A DNA stretch of 64,000 bases from Catenovulum sp052056295 (GCF_052056295.1 NZ_CP182493.1:1240001-1304000); one strand, 5' to 3'; positions 27,651 through 36,204 are shown, counted from the first letter of the stretch. Translations and numbers: made by a program. Notes: generated by a model from the sequence alone, not told the origin.

Positions 27651-28157
27651 TTACCCCAGAATTTCTTCAACGCTTAAACCACGCTTAGCAGCTACTTGAG
27701 CTGGAGACTTCATATCAGCCAAAGCGTTGATTGTAGCGCGAACTACGTTAATTGGATTGGTTGAGCCATAGCACTTAGAAAGTACGTTGTGTACGCCTGC
27801 AACTTCTAAAACTGCACGCATAGCACCACCAGCGATGATACCTGTACCTTCAGATGCTGGCTGCATGTATACTTTTGAACCAGAGTGACGACCCTTAATA
27901 GGGTGTTGTAACGTCTGACCTTTCAACTGTACAGTAACCATGTTACGACGAGCTTGTTCCATTGCTTTTTGAATAGCAGCAGGAACTTCACGTGCTTTAC
28001 CGTAACCAAAGCCAACGCGACCGTTACCATCACCTACCACAGTCAAAGCTGTGAAGCTGAAGATACGACCACCTTTAACCACTTTAGAAACGCGGTTAAC
28101 AGCGATTAGTTTTTCAGACAACTCTGGGTTGTTTTTAACTTCTGCATTATTAGCCAT
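27651..28157 (-). CDS. rpsE: 30S ribosomal protein S5
   Basis: Small-subunit protein involved in decoding accuracy and mRNA helicase activity at the entry tunnel; 168 residues. The dsRBD-like N-terminal domain shows VKGGRIFSFTALTVVGDGNG and VGFGYGKAREVPAAIQKAM. The C-terminal domain has GTGIIAGGAMRAVLEVAGV and STNPINVVRATINAL. In E. coli mutations in this protein give spectinomycin resistance; the corresponding loop VVKGGR appears wild type. Confidence 0.98.
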   Translation of the reverse strand: MANNAEVKNNPELSEKLIAVNRVSKVVKGGRIFSFTALTVVGDGNGRVGFGYGKAREVPAAIQKAMEQARRNMVTVQLKGQTLQHPIKGRHSGSKVYMQPASEGTGIIAGGAMRAVLEVAGVHNVLSKCYGSTNPINVVRATINALADMKSPAQVAAKRGLSVEEILG

Positions 28158-28166
28158 TGTTTACCC

Positions 28167-28520
28167 CTAGAATTGTAAGCCAGCTTCACGAGCTGCATCA
28201 GCTAATGCTTGAATGCGACCGTGATATTGGAAACCGCTACGGTCAAATGCAACTTTAGTTACACCTTTTTCAATTGCACGTTCTGCAATTGTTTTACCGA
28301 TTAATTTAGCAGCTTCAACGTTGCCAGTGTATTTGATGCTTTCGCGAATGGTCTTTTCTACTGTAGAAGCAGAAGCCAATACCTCACCACCAGTCGGCGC
28401 GATTAATTGCGCGTAGATGTGGCGTGGAGTACGGTGAACGACCAATCTGTTGGCACCCAATTCTCTAATTTTTGCGCGTGCACGAGTTGCACGACGTAAA
28501 CGAGATGCTTTCTTATCCAT
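28167..28520 (-). CDS. rplR: 50S ribosomal protein L18
   Basis: 5S rRNA-binding protein of 117 residues, with the basic N-terminus KASRLRRATRARAKIRELG, the RLVVHRTPRHIYAQLI strand and the C-terminal AFDRSGFQYHGRIQALADAA. Lies between rplF and rpsE in standard order. Confidence 0.98.
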   Translation of the reverse strand: MDKKASRLRRATRARAKIRELGANRLVVHRTPRHIYAQLIAPTGGEVLASASTVEKTIRESIKYTGNVEAAKLIGKTIAERAIEKGVTKVAFDRSGFQYHGRIQALADAAREAGLQF

Positions 28521-28529
28521 CGTATTACC

Positions 28530-29063
28530 CTACTTTTTCTTAGCTTCTTTACGTAGAACAACTTCATCAGCGTAACGTACACCTTTACCTTTATAAGGCT
28601 CTGGTGGACGGTAACCACGGATGTTAGCCGCTACTTGACCAACCAATTGCTTGTCAGCACCTTTTACCAAAATTTCAGTTTGGCTAGGGGTTTCAACTGT
28701 AATGCCTTCTGGCACTTCATAGTCAACTGGGTGAGAGAAACCTAATGTTAAGTTTAAAGTTTTACCTTTAGCTGCAGCACGGTAACCAACACCGATTAAC
28801 TGTAACTTACGCTCAAAACCTTTGCTAACACCAGTAACCATGTTATTTAACACAGCACGTGCAGTACCAGTTTGAGCTTGTGCACCTTCAAAACCTTCAC
28901 GAGGTAAAGTGCGTAAAACATTCTCTTCAACAACAACTTCAACAGCAGGGTTAACGTTCAATACTAATTGACCGTTAGCGCCTTTAACTGTTACGTCTTG
29001 TCCTGCAATCTTTACTTCAACGCCTGCAGGGATAGCGATAGGAGACTTACCTACTCGAGACAT
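28530..29063 (-). CDS. rplF: 50S ribosomal protein L6
   Basis: Large-subunit protein at the GTPase-associated region; 177 residues with two related L6 domains. The N-terminus is MSRVGKSPIAIPAGVEVKI, the inter-domain part LQLIGVGYRAAAKGKTLNLT, and the C-terminal signature PEPYKGKGVRYADE. Length matches E. coli. Confidence 0.98.
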   Translation of the reverse strand: MSRVGKSPIAIPAGVEVKIAGQDVTVKGANGQLVLNVNPAVEVVVEENVLRTLPREGFEGAQAQTGTARAVLNNMVTGVSKGFERKLQLIGVGYRAAAKGKTLNLTLGFSHPVDYEVPEGITVETPSQTEILVKGADKQLVGQVAANIRGYRPPEPYKGKGVRYADEVVLRKEAKKK

Positions 29064-29074
29064 AATATTTCTCC

Positions 29075-29467
29075 TTACGCTACGTAACCGATGACTTCGC
29101 CACCCATGCCCGCTTTACGCGCTGCACGATCTGACATGATGCCTTTAGAAGTAGATACGATAGCTACACCCAAACCACCCATAACTTTAGGTAGGTCATT
29201 AGCCTTCTTATAAATACGAAGACCTGGGCGGCTAACACGAGAAATAGACTCGATTACTTCTTTGCCATTGAAATACTTTAACGTGACTTCAAGTTCTTTT
29301 TTCACGTCACCAGTTACCGCATAATTTTCGATAAAACCTTCTGCTTTTAAAACTTCAGCGATAGACACTTTAAGTTTTGAAGAAGGCATAGTCACAGCCA
29401 CTTTACGTGCAGCTTGACCATTACGAATGCGGGTGAACATATCCGCGATTGGATCTTGCATGCTCAT
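29075..29467 (-). CDS. rpsH: 30S ribosomal protein S8
   Basis: Primary 16S rRNA-binding protein of the central domain, 130 residues. It begins MSMQDPIADMFTRIRNGQAA and ends STSKGIMSDRAARKAGMGGE plus VIGYVA. In E. coli S8 is the translational repressor of the spc operon, acting on a site near rplE; that site was not clearly identified here. Confidence 0.98.
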   Translation of the reverse strand: MSMQDPIADMFTRIRNGQAARKVAVTMPSSKLKVSIAEVLKAEGFIENYAVTGDVKKELEVTLKYFNGKEVIESISRVSRPGLRIYKKANDLPKVMGGLGVAIVSTSKGIMSDRAARKAGMGGEVIGYVA

Positions 29468-29493
29468 AATTCGTTACTCCAGTCTGTAGCCGC

Positions 29494-29799
29494 TTACCAG
29501 CTTGCTTTTCTAAGTCCAGGGATTTCACCACGCATGCAAGCTTCACGTAATTTAATACGGCTTAAGCCGAATTTACGTAAATAACCATGCGGACGACCAG
29601 TTACGTTACAGCGATTACGCTGACGTGCACGAGATGAATCACGAGGTAAGCTTTGCAATTCTAAAACTGCAGCCCAACGCTCTTCTTCAGTTACGTTTAC
29701 GTCGCTAATTGTCGCTTTTAATGCTGCACGTTTGTCAGCATATTTTGCAACTAAGTTTGCACGTTTTGCTTCACGTGCTTTCATTGATTGTTTAGCCAT
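29494..29799 (-). CDS. rpsN: 30S ribosomal protein S14
   Basis: Small-subunit head protein of 101 residues starting MAKQSMKAREAKRANLVAKY and ending REACMRGEIPGLRKASW. This is the long, zinc-independent form lacking the paired CxxC motifs. The open frame extends upstream into rplE in another register, but the ATG at 29799, 10 bp after rplE, gives the length and N-terminus of E. coli S14. Confidence 0.98.
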   Translation of the reverse strand: MAKQSMKAREAKRANLVAKYADKRAALKATISDVNVTEEERWAAVLELQSLPRDSSRARQRNRCNVTGRPHGYLRKFGLSRIKLREACMRGEIPGLRKASW

Positions 29800-29809
29800 A
29801 ACTCTACAC

Positions 29810-30346
29810 CTATTTCTTAAACGGGAAGTTAAAGGCAGCCAGCAACGCACGACCTTCCTCGTCAGAACCCGCAGTAGTAGTGATAGTAATATCCATACCG
29901 CGTACTTTATCAACTTTATCAAAGTCGATTTCTGGGAAGATAATTTGCTCGCGTACACCCATGCTATAATTACCGCGACCATCTAATTTAGACGGTAAAC
30001 CACGGAAGTCACGGATACGTGGAATTGAAATGGAAATTAAACGCTCTAAGAATTCCCACATACGCTCGCCACGTAGAGTTACTTTACAACCAATTGGATA
30101 CCCTTCACGGATTTTAAAGCCTGCTACAGACTTACGAGCTTTACATACAACTGGCTTTTGACCTGCGATAGCTGTTAAATCAGCTACTGCAAATTCTAAA
30201 GCTTTTTTGTCTGCAATCGCTTCGCCCACACCCATATTTAGGGTGATCTTTTCGATCCGAGGGACTTGCATGATACTTTTGTAACTGAACTGTTTGGTCA
30301 ATTCAGCAACAACTGTATCTTTATAAAAATCATGCAGTTTCGCCAT
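29810..30346 (-). CDS. rplE: 50S ribosomal protein L5
   Basis: 5S rRNA-binding protein of 178 residues at the central protuberance. It begins MAKLHDFYKDTVVAELTKQF and includes RIEKITLNMGVGEAI, RKSVAGFKIREGYPIGCKVT and the C-terminal GMDITITTTAGSDEEGRALL. Length is near E. coli's 179. Confidence 0.98.
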   Translation of the reverse strand: MAKLHDFYKDTVVAELTKQFSYKSIMQVPRIEKITLNMGVGEAIADKKALEFAVADLTAIAGQKPVVCKARKSVAGFKIREGYPIGCKVTLRGERMWEFLERLISISIPRIRDFRGLPSKLDGRGNYSMGVREQIIFPEIDFDKVDKVRGMDITITTTAGSDEEGRALLAAFNFPFKK

Positions 30347-30365
30347 CGTTATACTCCAAACAAAA

Positions 30366-30680
30366 TTAGATTAATTCGTTATTAGATTTGAAGAAACGAA
30401 CTTTCTTCTCGTCTTCTACACGAAAACCTACACGATCTGCTTTACCCGTTGCTGGGTTGAAGATCGCCACATTAGAAACATGTAAAGGTGCCTCACGGTC
30501 AACTAATCCGCCTTGCTCACCCGTATTCGGGTTAGGACGAACAGCTTTCTTAACCATGTTGATACCTTCAACAACTATTTTATCATCGCCTGTTGATACA
30601 GATAAAACTTTACCAGTTTTACCTTTATCTTTACCAGCGATTACAATGACTTGGTCATTACTACGAATCTTTGCTGCCAT
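30366..30680 (-). CDS. rplX: 50S ribosomal protein L24
   Basis: Early assembly protein of the large subunit, 104 residues, with a KOW motif near the N-terminus (DQVIVIAGKDKGKTGKVLSV) and the conserved NPNTGEQGGLVDREAPLHVSNVAIFNP core. It lies 9 bp after rplN and 19 bp before rplE. Confidence 0.98.
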   Translation of the reverse strand: MAAKIRSNDQVIVIAGKDKGKTGKVLSVSTGDDKIVVEGINMVKKAVRPNPNTGEQGGLVDREAPLHVSNVAIFNPATGKADRVGFRVEDEKKVRFFKSNNELI

Positions 30681-30689
30681 AATAAGCTC

Positions 30690-31058
30690 CTATAGAACCT
30701 CTGGCGCCAGAGAAACGATTTTCATGAACTTTTCTGTACGTAGTTCACGCGTTACTGGACCAAAGATACGTGTACCGATTGGCGCATGCTGTGTATTTAA
30801 AAGTACTGCAGCATTACCATCAAAACGGATCAAAGAACCGTCTGGACGACGAACGCCTTTTCTGGTGCGAACGACCACCGCGTTGTATACGTCACCTTTC
30901 TTAACTTTACCGCGAGGATTTGCTTCCTTCACAGTAACTTTAATGATGTCGCCTACACCTGCGTAACGGCGGTGCGATCCACCTAGAACCTTGATACATT
31001 GAACGCTACGAGCGCCGCTGTTATCAGCAACACCTAGCATTGTTTGCATTTGGATCAT
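30690..31058 (-). CDS. rplN: 50S ribosomal protein L14
   Basis: Large-subunit protein of 122 residues at the subunit interface. The ATG at 31058 is chosen because GGAG lies 6 bases upstream and the product then begins MIQMQTMLGVADNSGA like homologues; the open frame reaches further to 31088. Conserved parts are VLGGSHRRYAGVGDI, VVRTRKGVRRPDGS and TRELRTEKFMKIVSLAPEVL. It is the first gene of the spc operon and has its own promoter here. Confidence 0.98.
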   Translation of the reverse strand: MIQMQTMLGVADNSGARSVQCIKVLGGSHRRYAGVGDIIKVTVKEANPRGKVKKGDVYNAVVVRTRKGVRRPDGSLIRFDGNAAVLLNTQHAPIGTRIFGPVTRELRTEKFMKIVSLAPEVL

Positions 31059-31122
31059 TTCGTGCTCCGCTTCTATTAAAAAAAACACCCACTTTTAGGC
31101 CTGGCTGCCTTAAGGGCGCGGC

Positions 31123-31131
31123 ATTATACCA
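31123..31131 (-). promoter_or_regulatory. spc operon promoter (extended -10)
   Basis: The minus strand has TGGTATAAT: a consensus TATAAT -10 preceded by the extended -10 dinucleotide TG. No good -35 is present at 17 bp, as expected for an extended -10 promoter. It is followed by a GC-rich stretch (GCCGCGCCC) near the start point, typical of stringently controlled promoters. It lies 65 bp upstream of rplN and just after the S10-operon terminator. Confidence 0.75.
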
Positions 31132-31152
31132 CAAGTTTTTAAAAATCATAGA

Positions 31153-31192
31153 TAAAAAAATGACCGGAACCAAAAAGGTACCGGCCATTTTC
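31153..31192 (-). terminator. Terminator of the S10 operon after rpsQ
   Basis: On the minus strand a 13-bp stem (AATGGCCGG-ACC with GGT-CCGGTCATT, one mismatch and one G-U) closes a T5 loop and is followed by T7. It lies 26 bp after the rpsQ stop and separates the S10 and spc operons. Confidence 0.92.
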
Positions 31193-31218
31193 AATTTTGT
31201 TCTAAGCTAAGGTAATTA

Positions 31219-31479
31219 TTAAGCTTTTTGTGCTTTTTCTACGATATCTACCAAAGTCCAAGATTTAGTCTTAGAAATTGGACGACATTCGCGAATAGTC
31301 ACTACATCACCTTGGCCACATGAGTTTGACTCATCATGTGCGTGAATTTTAGTCGTACGACGGATAAATTTACCGTAGATTGGGTGTTTAACAAAACGCT
31401 CAATCGCTACAACGATAGACTTGTCCATTTTATCACTAACTACACGCCCTTGAAGCGTACGGATATTAGATTCGCTCAT
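31219..31479 (-). CDS. rpsQ: 30S ribosomal protein S17
   Basis: Primary 16S rRNA-binding protein, 86 residues, with TLQGRVVSDKMDKSIVVAIE and HDESNSCGQGDVVTIRECRPISKTKSW. It is the last gene of the S10 operon and its start overlaps the rpmC stop by one base, suggesting coupled translation. Confidence 0.98.
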   Translation of the reverse strand: MSESNIRTLQGRVVSDKMDKSIVVAIERFVKHPIYGKFIRRTTKIHAHDESNSCGQGDVVTIRECRPISKTKSWTLVDIVEKAQKA

Positions 31480-31670
31480 TACGCACCTGCCTTGCTATTT
31501 AACACAGTTTTTACACGTGCAATATTGCGACGAACTTGCTTCATTAAATGAGTTTGCGAAAGTTGACCTGTAGATTTTTGCATACGTAAGTTAAATTGCT
31601 CACGTAATAACTCTAAAAGTTCAGCTTTTAACTCTTCTACTGATTTGTCTTTTAATTCGTTCGCGTTCAT
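31479..31670 (-). CDS. rpmC: 50S ribosomal protein L29
   Basis: Small helical protein of 63 residues at the peptide exit, with MNANELKDKSVEELKAELLE and LREQFNLRMQKSTGQLSQTH. Its ends overlap rplP and rpsQ by one base each. Confidence 0.98.
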   Translation of the reverse strand: MNANELKDKSVEELKAELLELLREQFNLRMQKSTGQLSQTHLMKQVRRNIARVKTVLNSKAGA

Positions 31671-32083
31671 TACATTACCGTCCGAGTTACAAAGGTTGTT
31701 TTAAATGGCAACTTAGCAGCTGCTAAAGCAAAAGCTTCACGTGCTAAGCTCTCAGGAACACCTTCCATTTCGTATAACATACGACCTGGCTGAATTTGGC
31801 ATACCCAGTATTCAACACTACCTTTACCTTTACCCATACGTACTTCAAGCGGCTTTTTAGTAATTGGCTTGTCTGGGAATACACGGATCCAGATTTTACC
31901 TTGACGCTTAACGTGACGAGTCATCGCACGACGTGCAGCTTCGATTTGGCGAGCAGTCATACGACCACGCTCAGTTGCTTTTAAACCAAATGTACCGAAG
32001 CTTACTTTGTTACCGCTAGTGGCAGCACCGCGGTTACGCAATTTAAACTGCTTGCGAAACTTGGTTCTTTTTGGCTGTAACAT
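31670..32083 (-). CDS. rplP: 50S ribosomal protein L16
   Basis: Large-subunit protein of 137 residues near the A site. It begins MLQPKRTKFRKQFKLRNRG and includes GRMTARQIEAARRAMTRHVK, IRVFPDKPITKKPLEVRMGK and VCQIQPGRMLYEMEG. The arginine in GRMLYE corresponds to the residue hydroxylated by YcfD in E. coli; that modification here is only inferred. It overlaps rpsC by one base. Confidence 0.98.
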   Translation of the reverse strand: MLQPKRTKFRKQFKLRNRGAATSGNKVSFGTFGLKATERGRMTARQIEAARRAMTRHVKRQGKIWIRVFPDKPITKKPLEVRMGKGKGSVEYWVCQIQPGRMLYEMEGVPESLAREAFALAAAKLPFKTTFVTRTVM

Positions 32084-32802
32084 TAACGATCTCCTTGCGG
32101 CTTACGAGATTTGCCTTTTGGCTTACGCTCGTTTTTCTTAGGCTCTTCAACTTGTGCGTTAGCTAGTGGTAAACCACCTAATACTTCGCCTTTGAAGATC
32201 CAAACTTTAACACCGATGATACCGTAAGTTGTTAAAGCTTCCGCTGTTGCGTAGTCAATGTCAGCACGTAAAGTATGTAGAGGTACACGACCTTCACGAT
32301 ACCATTCAGAACGTGCGATTTCAGCACCGCCTAAACGGCCGCTTACTTCAACTTTGATACCTTTAGCACCAATGCGCATTGCGTTTTGTACAGCGCGCTT
32401 CATAGCACGACGGAACATAACACGACGCTCTAATTGGCTTGCGATGCCTTCAGCTACTAACTGAGCATCTAATTCAGGCTTACGAACTTCGCTAATGTTG
32501 ATCTGAGCAGGTACACCTGCTAATTGAGCAACTTTAACGCGTAATTTTTCTACGTCTTCGCCTTTTTTACCAATTACGATACCAGGACGAGCAGTGTGAA
32601 TAGTCACACGAATACTCTTAGCTGGACGCTCAATAACGATGCGTGAAACTGAAGCTTTTTTCAATTCTTCAGTTAAGTACTTACGTACTTGGAAATCGCT
32701 ATTTAACGTGCTAGCAAATTCTTGAGAACCGGCGTACCAAGTAGCACTCCATGGTTTAGTGATACCAAGGCGAATACCGGTAGGATGTACTTTCTGACCC
32801 AT
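32083..32802 (-). CDS. rpsC: 30S ribosomal protein S3
   Basis: Small-subunit head protein lining the mRNA entry tunnel; 239 residues. It starts MGQKVHPTGIRLGITKPWSA, has a KH domain with RPGIVIGKKGEDVEKLR, and a C-terminal basic tail EEPKKNERKPKGKSRKPQGDR that is slightly longer than in E. coli. It lies 2 bp after rplV. Confidence 0.98.
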   Translation of the reverse strand: MGQKVHPTGIRLGITKPWSATWYAGSQEFASTLNSDFQVRKYLTEELKKASVSRIVIERPAKSIRVTIHTARPGIVIGKKGEDVEKLRVKVAQLAGVPAQINISEVRKPELDAQLVAEGIASQLERRVMFRRAMKRAVQNAMRIGAKGIKVEVSGRLGGAEIARSEWYREGRVPLHTLRADIDYATAEALTTYGIIGVKVWIFKGEVLGGLPLANAQVEEPKKNERKPKGKSRKPQGDR

Positions 32803-32804
32803 AA

Positions 32805-33149
32805 TTATTCTCCTTGCTTATCCGCTACAACCACAGTGATGTGGCTAGTACGCTTGATGATACGGTCAGCACGGCCTTTAGCACGTGGTTTGATACGTTT
32901 CATTACCGGGCCTTCATCTACAAAGATTTTGCCTACGAATAATTCATCAATATCAGCACCTTCGTTGTGCTCTGCGTTAGCAATAGCAGACATCAAAACT
33001 TTCTTGATTAAGTCAGCGCCTTTTTTAGGGCTGAAAGTCAATAAGTCTAATGCTTGTGCTACAGGTAAACCGCGCACTTGATCTGCAACCAAACGACCTT
33101 TCTGCGGAGAAAGGCGGGCAAATTTGTGTTTAGCTAAAACTTGCATCAT
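32805..33149 (-). CDS. rplV: 50S ribosomal protein L22
   Basis: Large-subunit protein whose beta-hairpin lines the exit tunnel. The product is 114 residues from the first of two adjacent ATGs, 113 from the second at 33146. AGGGG is 3 bases before the first and 6 before the second, so the second may be the true start. Core segments are FARLSPQKGRLVADQVRGLP and MKRIKPRAKGRADRIIKRTS, the latter being the macrolide-relevant hairpin. Confidence 0.97.
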   Translation of the reverse strand: MMQVLAKHKFARLSPQKGRLVADQVRGLPVAQALDLLTFSPKKGADLIKKVLMSAIANAEHNEGADIDELFVGKIFVDEGPVMKRIKPRAKGRADRIIKRTSHITVVVADKQGE

Positions 33150-33156
33150 TCACCCC

Positions 33157-33435
33157 TTACTTCTTCTTCGCTTTTTTATCAGCAGCGTGGCCGCGATAAG
33201 TACGAGTTGGTGCAAATTCACCCAATTTGTGACCGATCATTTCATCAGTAACAAAGACTGGAACATGTTGACGGCCATTGTGAACAGCGATGGTCAATCC
33301 GATCATATCAGGAATGATCATTGAGCGACGAGACCAAGTTTTGATAGGTTTCTTGTTCCCGCTTTCCACCGCAGTTTCAACCTTCTTCAACAAGTGTAGG
33401 TCAATAAATGGACCTTTCTTGAGAGAACGTGGCAT
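33157..33435 (-). CDS. rpsS: 30S ribosomal protein S19
   Basis: Small-subunit head protein of 92 residues, MPRSLKKGPFIDLHLLKKVE, then RRSMIIPDMIGLTIAVHNGR and GHKLGEFAPTRTYRGHAADKK. Standard position between rplB and rplV. Confidence 0.98.
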   Translation of the reverse strand: MPRSLKKGPFIDLHLLKKVETAVESGNKKPIKTWSRRSMIIPDMIGLTIAVHNGRQHVPVFVTDEMIGHKLGEFAPTRTYRGHAADKKAKKK

Positions 33436-33451
33436 GGTGTTTCCTCACAAA

Positions 33452-34276
33452 TTATTTATTACGACGACGTACGATGTATTTATCAGTACGCTTGTTCTTA
33501 CGAGTTTTGTAACCTTTAGTAGGTGTACCCCAAGGTGATACTGGATGACGGCCACCAGAAGTACGACCTTCACCACCACCGTGTGGGTGATCAACCGGGT
33601 TCATTGCAACACCACGAACTGTAGGTCGCACACCACGCCAGCGTTTTGCACCAGCTTTACCCAATTGACGTAACATGTGTTCAGCATTACCAACTTCACC
33701 GATAGTTGCACGGCAGTCAGCTAATACTTTACGCATTTCACCTGAACGTAAACGTAAAGTTACATATGCACCTTCACGCGCTACGATTTGTACGTATGCG
33801 CCAGCAGAACGTGCGATTTGCGCACCCTTACCTGGTTTTAATTCAACTGCGTGAACAGTTGTACCAACTGGGATGTTACGCATTGGTAATGTATTACCCG
33901 CTTTGATTGGTGCATCAACACCAGAAGCGATTTCATCACCTGCACTTACGCCTTTAGGAGCAAGAATGTAACGACGCTCACCGTCTGCATAAAGTACTAA
34001 CGCAATATTTGCGCTACGGTTTGGATCATATTCCAAACGCTCAACTTTAGCTGGGATACCGTCTTTGTTACGTTTGAAGTCGATAACACGGTAGTGATTT
34101 TTATGACCACCACCAATGTGACGTACCGTAATACGACCATTGTTGTTACGACCACCAGACTTTGAATTTTTTTCAAGCAAAGGAGCGTATGGTGCACCTT
34201 TGTGCAACTCTGGGTTTACCACTTTAACTACATGGCGACGACCCGGAGAAGTAGGCTTACACTTAACTATAGCCAT
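33452..34276 (-). CDS. rplB: 50S ribosomal protein L2
   Basis: Highly conserved large-subunit protein near the peptidyl-transferase centre, 274 residues. It begins MAIVKCKPTSPGRRHVVKVV and has GRITVRHIGGGHKNHYRVID and the C-terminal MNPVDHPHGGGEGRTSGGRH, with the His equivalent to E. coli His229 in DHPHGGG. Confidence 0.99.
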   Translation of the reverse strand: MAIVKCKPTSPGRRHVVKVVNPELHKGAPYAPLLEKNSKSGGRNNNGRITVRHIGGGHKNHYRVIDFKRNKDGIPAKVERLEYDPNRSANIALVLYADGERRYILAPKGVSAGDEIASGVDAPIKAGNTLPMRNIPVGTTVHAVELKPGKGAQIARSAGAYVQIVAREGAYVTLRLRSGEMRKVLADCRATIGEVGNAEHMLRQLGKAGAKRWRGVRPTVRGVAMNPVDHPHGGGEGRTSGGRHPVSPWGTPTKGYKTRKNKRTDKYIVRRRNK

Positions 34277-34292
34277 TTGTCATATCCTCCTG

Positions 34293-34598
34293 TTACTCAG
34301 CGCCGCCAACGAAGTCTAACTCGCTACCTTCAGCAAGTTTAACGTAGGCTTTTTTCCAGTCACTACGGCGACCGAAACGCGCACCGAAACGTTTAGTTTT
34401 ACCTTTCACGTTTACAGTTGTTACGCTTTCAACTTTTACGTCTTCGAATAAAGCTTCTACAGCAGCTTTTACTTCTGCTTTAGTTGCATCTTTAACTACT
34501 TTAAATACGATTGTATTTTGAGTTTCAGCTGTAACTGTTGCTTTTTCAGAGATGTGTGGACCTAAAATGACTTTTAGACAACGTTCTTGACTGATCAT
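34293..34598 (-). CDS. rplW: 50S ribosomal protein L23
   Basis: Exit-tunnel protein of 101 residues that docks trigger factor and SRP. It begins MISQERCLKVILGPHISEKA and ends with the extended loop VKGKTKRFGARFGRRSDWKK. Its start overlaps the rplD stop by 4 bases. Confidence 0.98.
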   Translation of the reverse strand: MISQERCLKVILGPHISEKATVTAETQNTIVFKVVKDATKAEVKAAVEALFEDVKVESVTTVNVKGKTKRFGARFGRRSDWKKAYVKLAEGSELDFVGGAE

Positions 34599-35209
34599 GC
34601 TAACGCCTCCTCAAGTTTCTTAACCGCAGCTGCAGTGATTAACACTTTCTCAAATGCAATTAAGCTAACAGGGTCGATACCTTGAGTATCACGTACGTCA
34701 ACTTTAATTAAGTTACGCGCAGCTAAGAATAAATTTTCTTCAATCTCTTCTGCAACGATCAATACGTCGTTTAACTCTAACTCGTTTAACTTAGCAACTA
34801 ATGCTTTAGTTTTAGGAGAGTCAACATTGAACTGTTCTACAACAACTAAACGCTCTTGACGAACTAATTCAGATAAAATGCTGCGGATAGCGCCACGGTA
34901 CATTTTACGGTTAACTTTTTGGCTGTGGTCCTGAGGACGAGCAGCGAAAGTTACACCACCAGAGCTCCAGCGCCAGATTGGGCTCTTAACAGTACCAGCA
35001 CGTGCACGACCTGTTCCTTTTTGGCGGAAAGGTTTTGCAGTTGTAGCTGTAACTTCTGCACGAGTTTTTTGTTTGCGCGAACCTTGGCGAGCTGCTGCTG
35101 CGTATGCAACTACAACTTGGTGTACTAAAGCTTCGTTAAACTCACGTCCAAAGGTAGCGTCAGAAACTTCAAGCGCGCCAGATGCGTCTTTTAATGCTAA
35201 TTCCATCAT
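34595..35209 (-). CDS. rplD: 50S ribosomal protein L4
   Basis: Large-subunit protein of 204 residues (203 if the second of two adjacent ATGs, at 35206, is used, which matches E. coli MELVLKD). Conserved parts are FNEALVHQVVVAYAAAARQG, the tunnel loop PFRQKGTGRARAGTVKSPIW and SGGVTFAARPQDHSQKVNRK. In E. coli L4 represses its own S10 operon by transcription attenuation and translation block at the leader; a hairpin-rich leader is present at 36205-36418. Confidence 0.98.
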   Translation of the reverse strand: MMELALKDASGALEVSDATFGREFNEALVHQVVVAYAAAARQGSRKQKTRAEVTATTAKPFRQKGTGRARAGTVKSPIWRWSSGGVTFAARPQDHSQKVNRKMYRGAIRSILSELVRQERLVVVEQFNVDSPKTKALVAKLNELELNDVLIVAEEIEENLFLAARNLIKVDVRDTQGIDPVSLIAFEKVLITAAAVKKLEEALA

Positions 35210-35223
35210 CTGTTTCCTCTAGA

Positions 35224-35862
35224 TTAAGCTTTAACCGCTGGTTTAACGATAACGTTACCGTTGTTAGCACCAGGTACAGCACCTTTAACTAACAATAAGT
35301 TACGTTCTGCGTCAACGCGAACAACTTCTAAGTTCTGAGTAGTTACACGCTCAGCACCCATGTGGCCAGCCATTTTCTTACCTTTGAATACTTTACCCGG
35401 TGATTGGTTTTGACCAATTGAACCAGGAGCACGGTGAGAAAGTGAGTTACCGTGAGTCATATCTTGACGGTGGAAATTCCAACGCTTGATTGCACCCGCG
35501 AAACCTTTACCTTTAGAAGTACCAGTAACGTCTACTTTTTTAACTTCAGAGAAAAGTTCTACTTTAATCTCTGAACCAACTTCGATGCCCTCGCCTTCGC
35601 CGTCTTCTAGACGGAATTCCCATAAACCACGACCAGCTTCAACATTTGCTTTAGCAAAGTGACCTGCTTGTGCTTTATTTACGCGACTTGCTTTCTTCGC
35701 GCCTGTGGTAACCTGAAGTGCACGGTAACCGTCTGAATCGACAGTTTTAACCTGAGTGACACGGTTGGCTTCAACTTCGATGACCGTAACAGGTACAGAA
35801 GCACCATCTTCAGTGAAGATGCGAGTCATACCTACTTTACGTCCGACTAAACCAATAGCCAT
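35224..35862 (-). CDS. rplC: 50S ribosomal protein L3
   Basis: Large-subunit protein of 212 residues, MAIGLVGRKVGMTRIFTEDG, with the central extension GFAGAIKRWNFHRQDMTHGN and HRAPGSIGQNQSPGKVFKGK reaching toward the peptidyl-transferase centre. The Gln in GQNQSPG is the PrmB methylation site in E. coli. 31 bp after rpsJ. Confidence 0.98.
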   Translation of the reverse strand: MAIGLVGRKVGMTRIFTEDGASVPVTVIEVEANRVTQVKTVDSDGYRALQVTTGAKKASRVNKAQAGHFAKANVEAGRGLWEFRLEDGEGEGIEVGSEIKVELFSEVKKVDVTGTSKGKGFAGAIKRWNFHRQDMTHGNSLSHRAPGSIGQNQSPGKVFKGKKMAGHMGAERVTTQNLEVVRVDAERNLLLVKGAVPGANNGNVIVKPAVKA

Positions 35863-35892
35863 GTTTAAAACCTCTTAACTTTCAAATTGCTG

Positions 35893-36204
35893 TTAGCCAA
35901 GGCTGATTTGAACATCAACACCAGCAGCCAAATCTAATCTCATCAATGCGTCAACTGTTTTATCAGTTGGCTCAACAATGTCTAGCATGCGCTTATGAGT
36001 ACGTAATTCGTACTGGTCGCGAGCATCTTTGTTAACGTGAGGTGAGATCAAAACAGTGAATTTCTCTTTGCGAGTTGGCAAAGGGATCGGACCACGCACT
36101 TGTGCGCCGGTACGTTTAGCTGTTTCAACAATTTCCATCGTTGATTGGTCAATCAGACGATGATCAAATGCTTTTAATCGAATGCGAATTCTTTGATTTG
36201 ACAT
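35893..36204 (-). CDS. rpsJ: 30S ribosomal protein S10 (NusE)
   Basis: Small-subunit protein and transcription antitermination factor NusE, 103 residues. The ATG at 36204 with GGAG 8 bases upstream gives MSNQRIRIRLKAFDHRLIDQ, the standard N-terminus; the frame extends upstream to 36258 into the leader. Further motifs are RTGAQVRGPIPLPTRKEKFT and HKRMLDIVEPTDKTVDALMR. It is the first gene of the S10 operon. Confidence 0.98.
   Translation of the reverse strand: MSNQRIRIRLKAFDHRLIDQSTMEIVETAKRTGAQVRGPIPLPTRKEKFTVLISPHVNKDARDQYELRTHKRMLDIVEPTDKTVDALMRLDLAAGVDVQISLG

Noticed and set aside
30388..30966. 192-codon plus-strand frame across rplX and rplN
   Set aside because: Antisense to two essential ribosomal genes and without a ribosome binding site.
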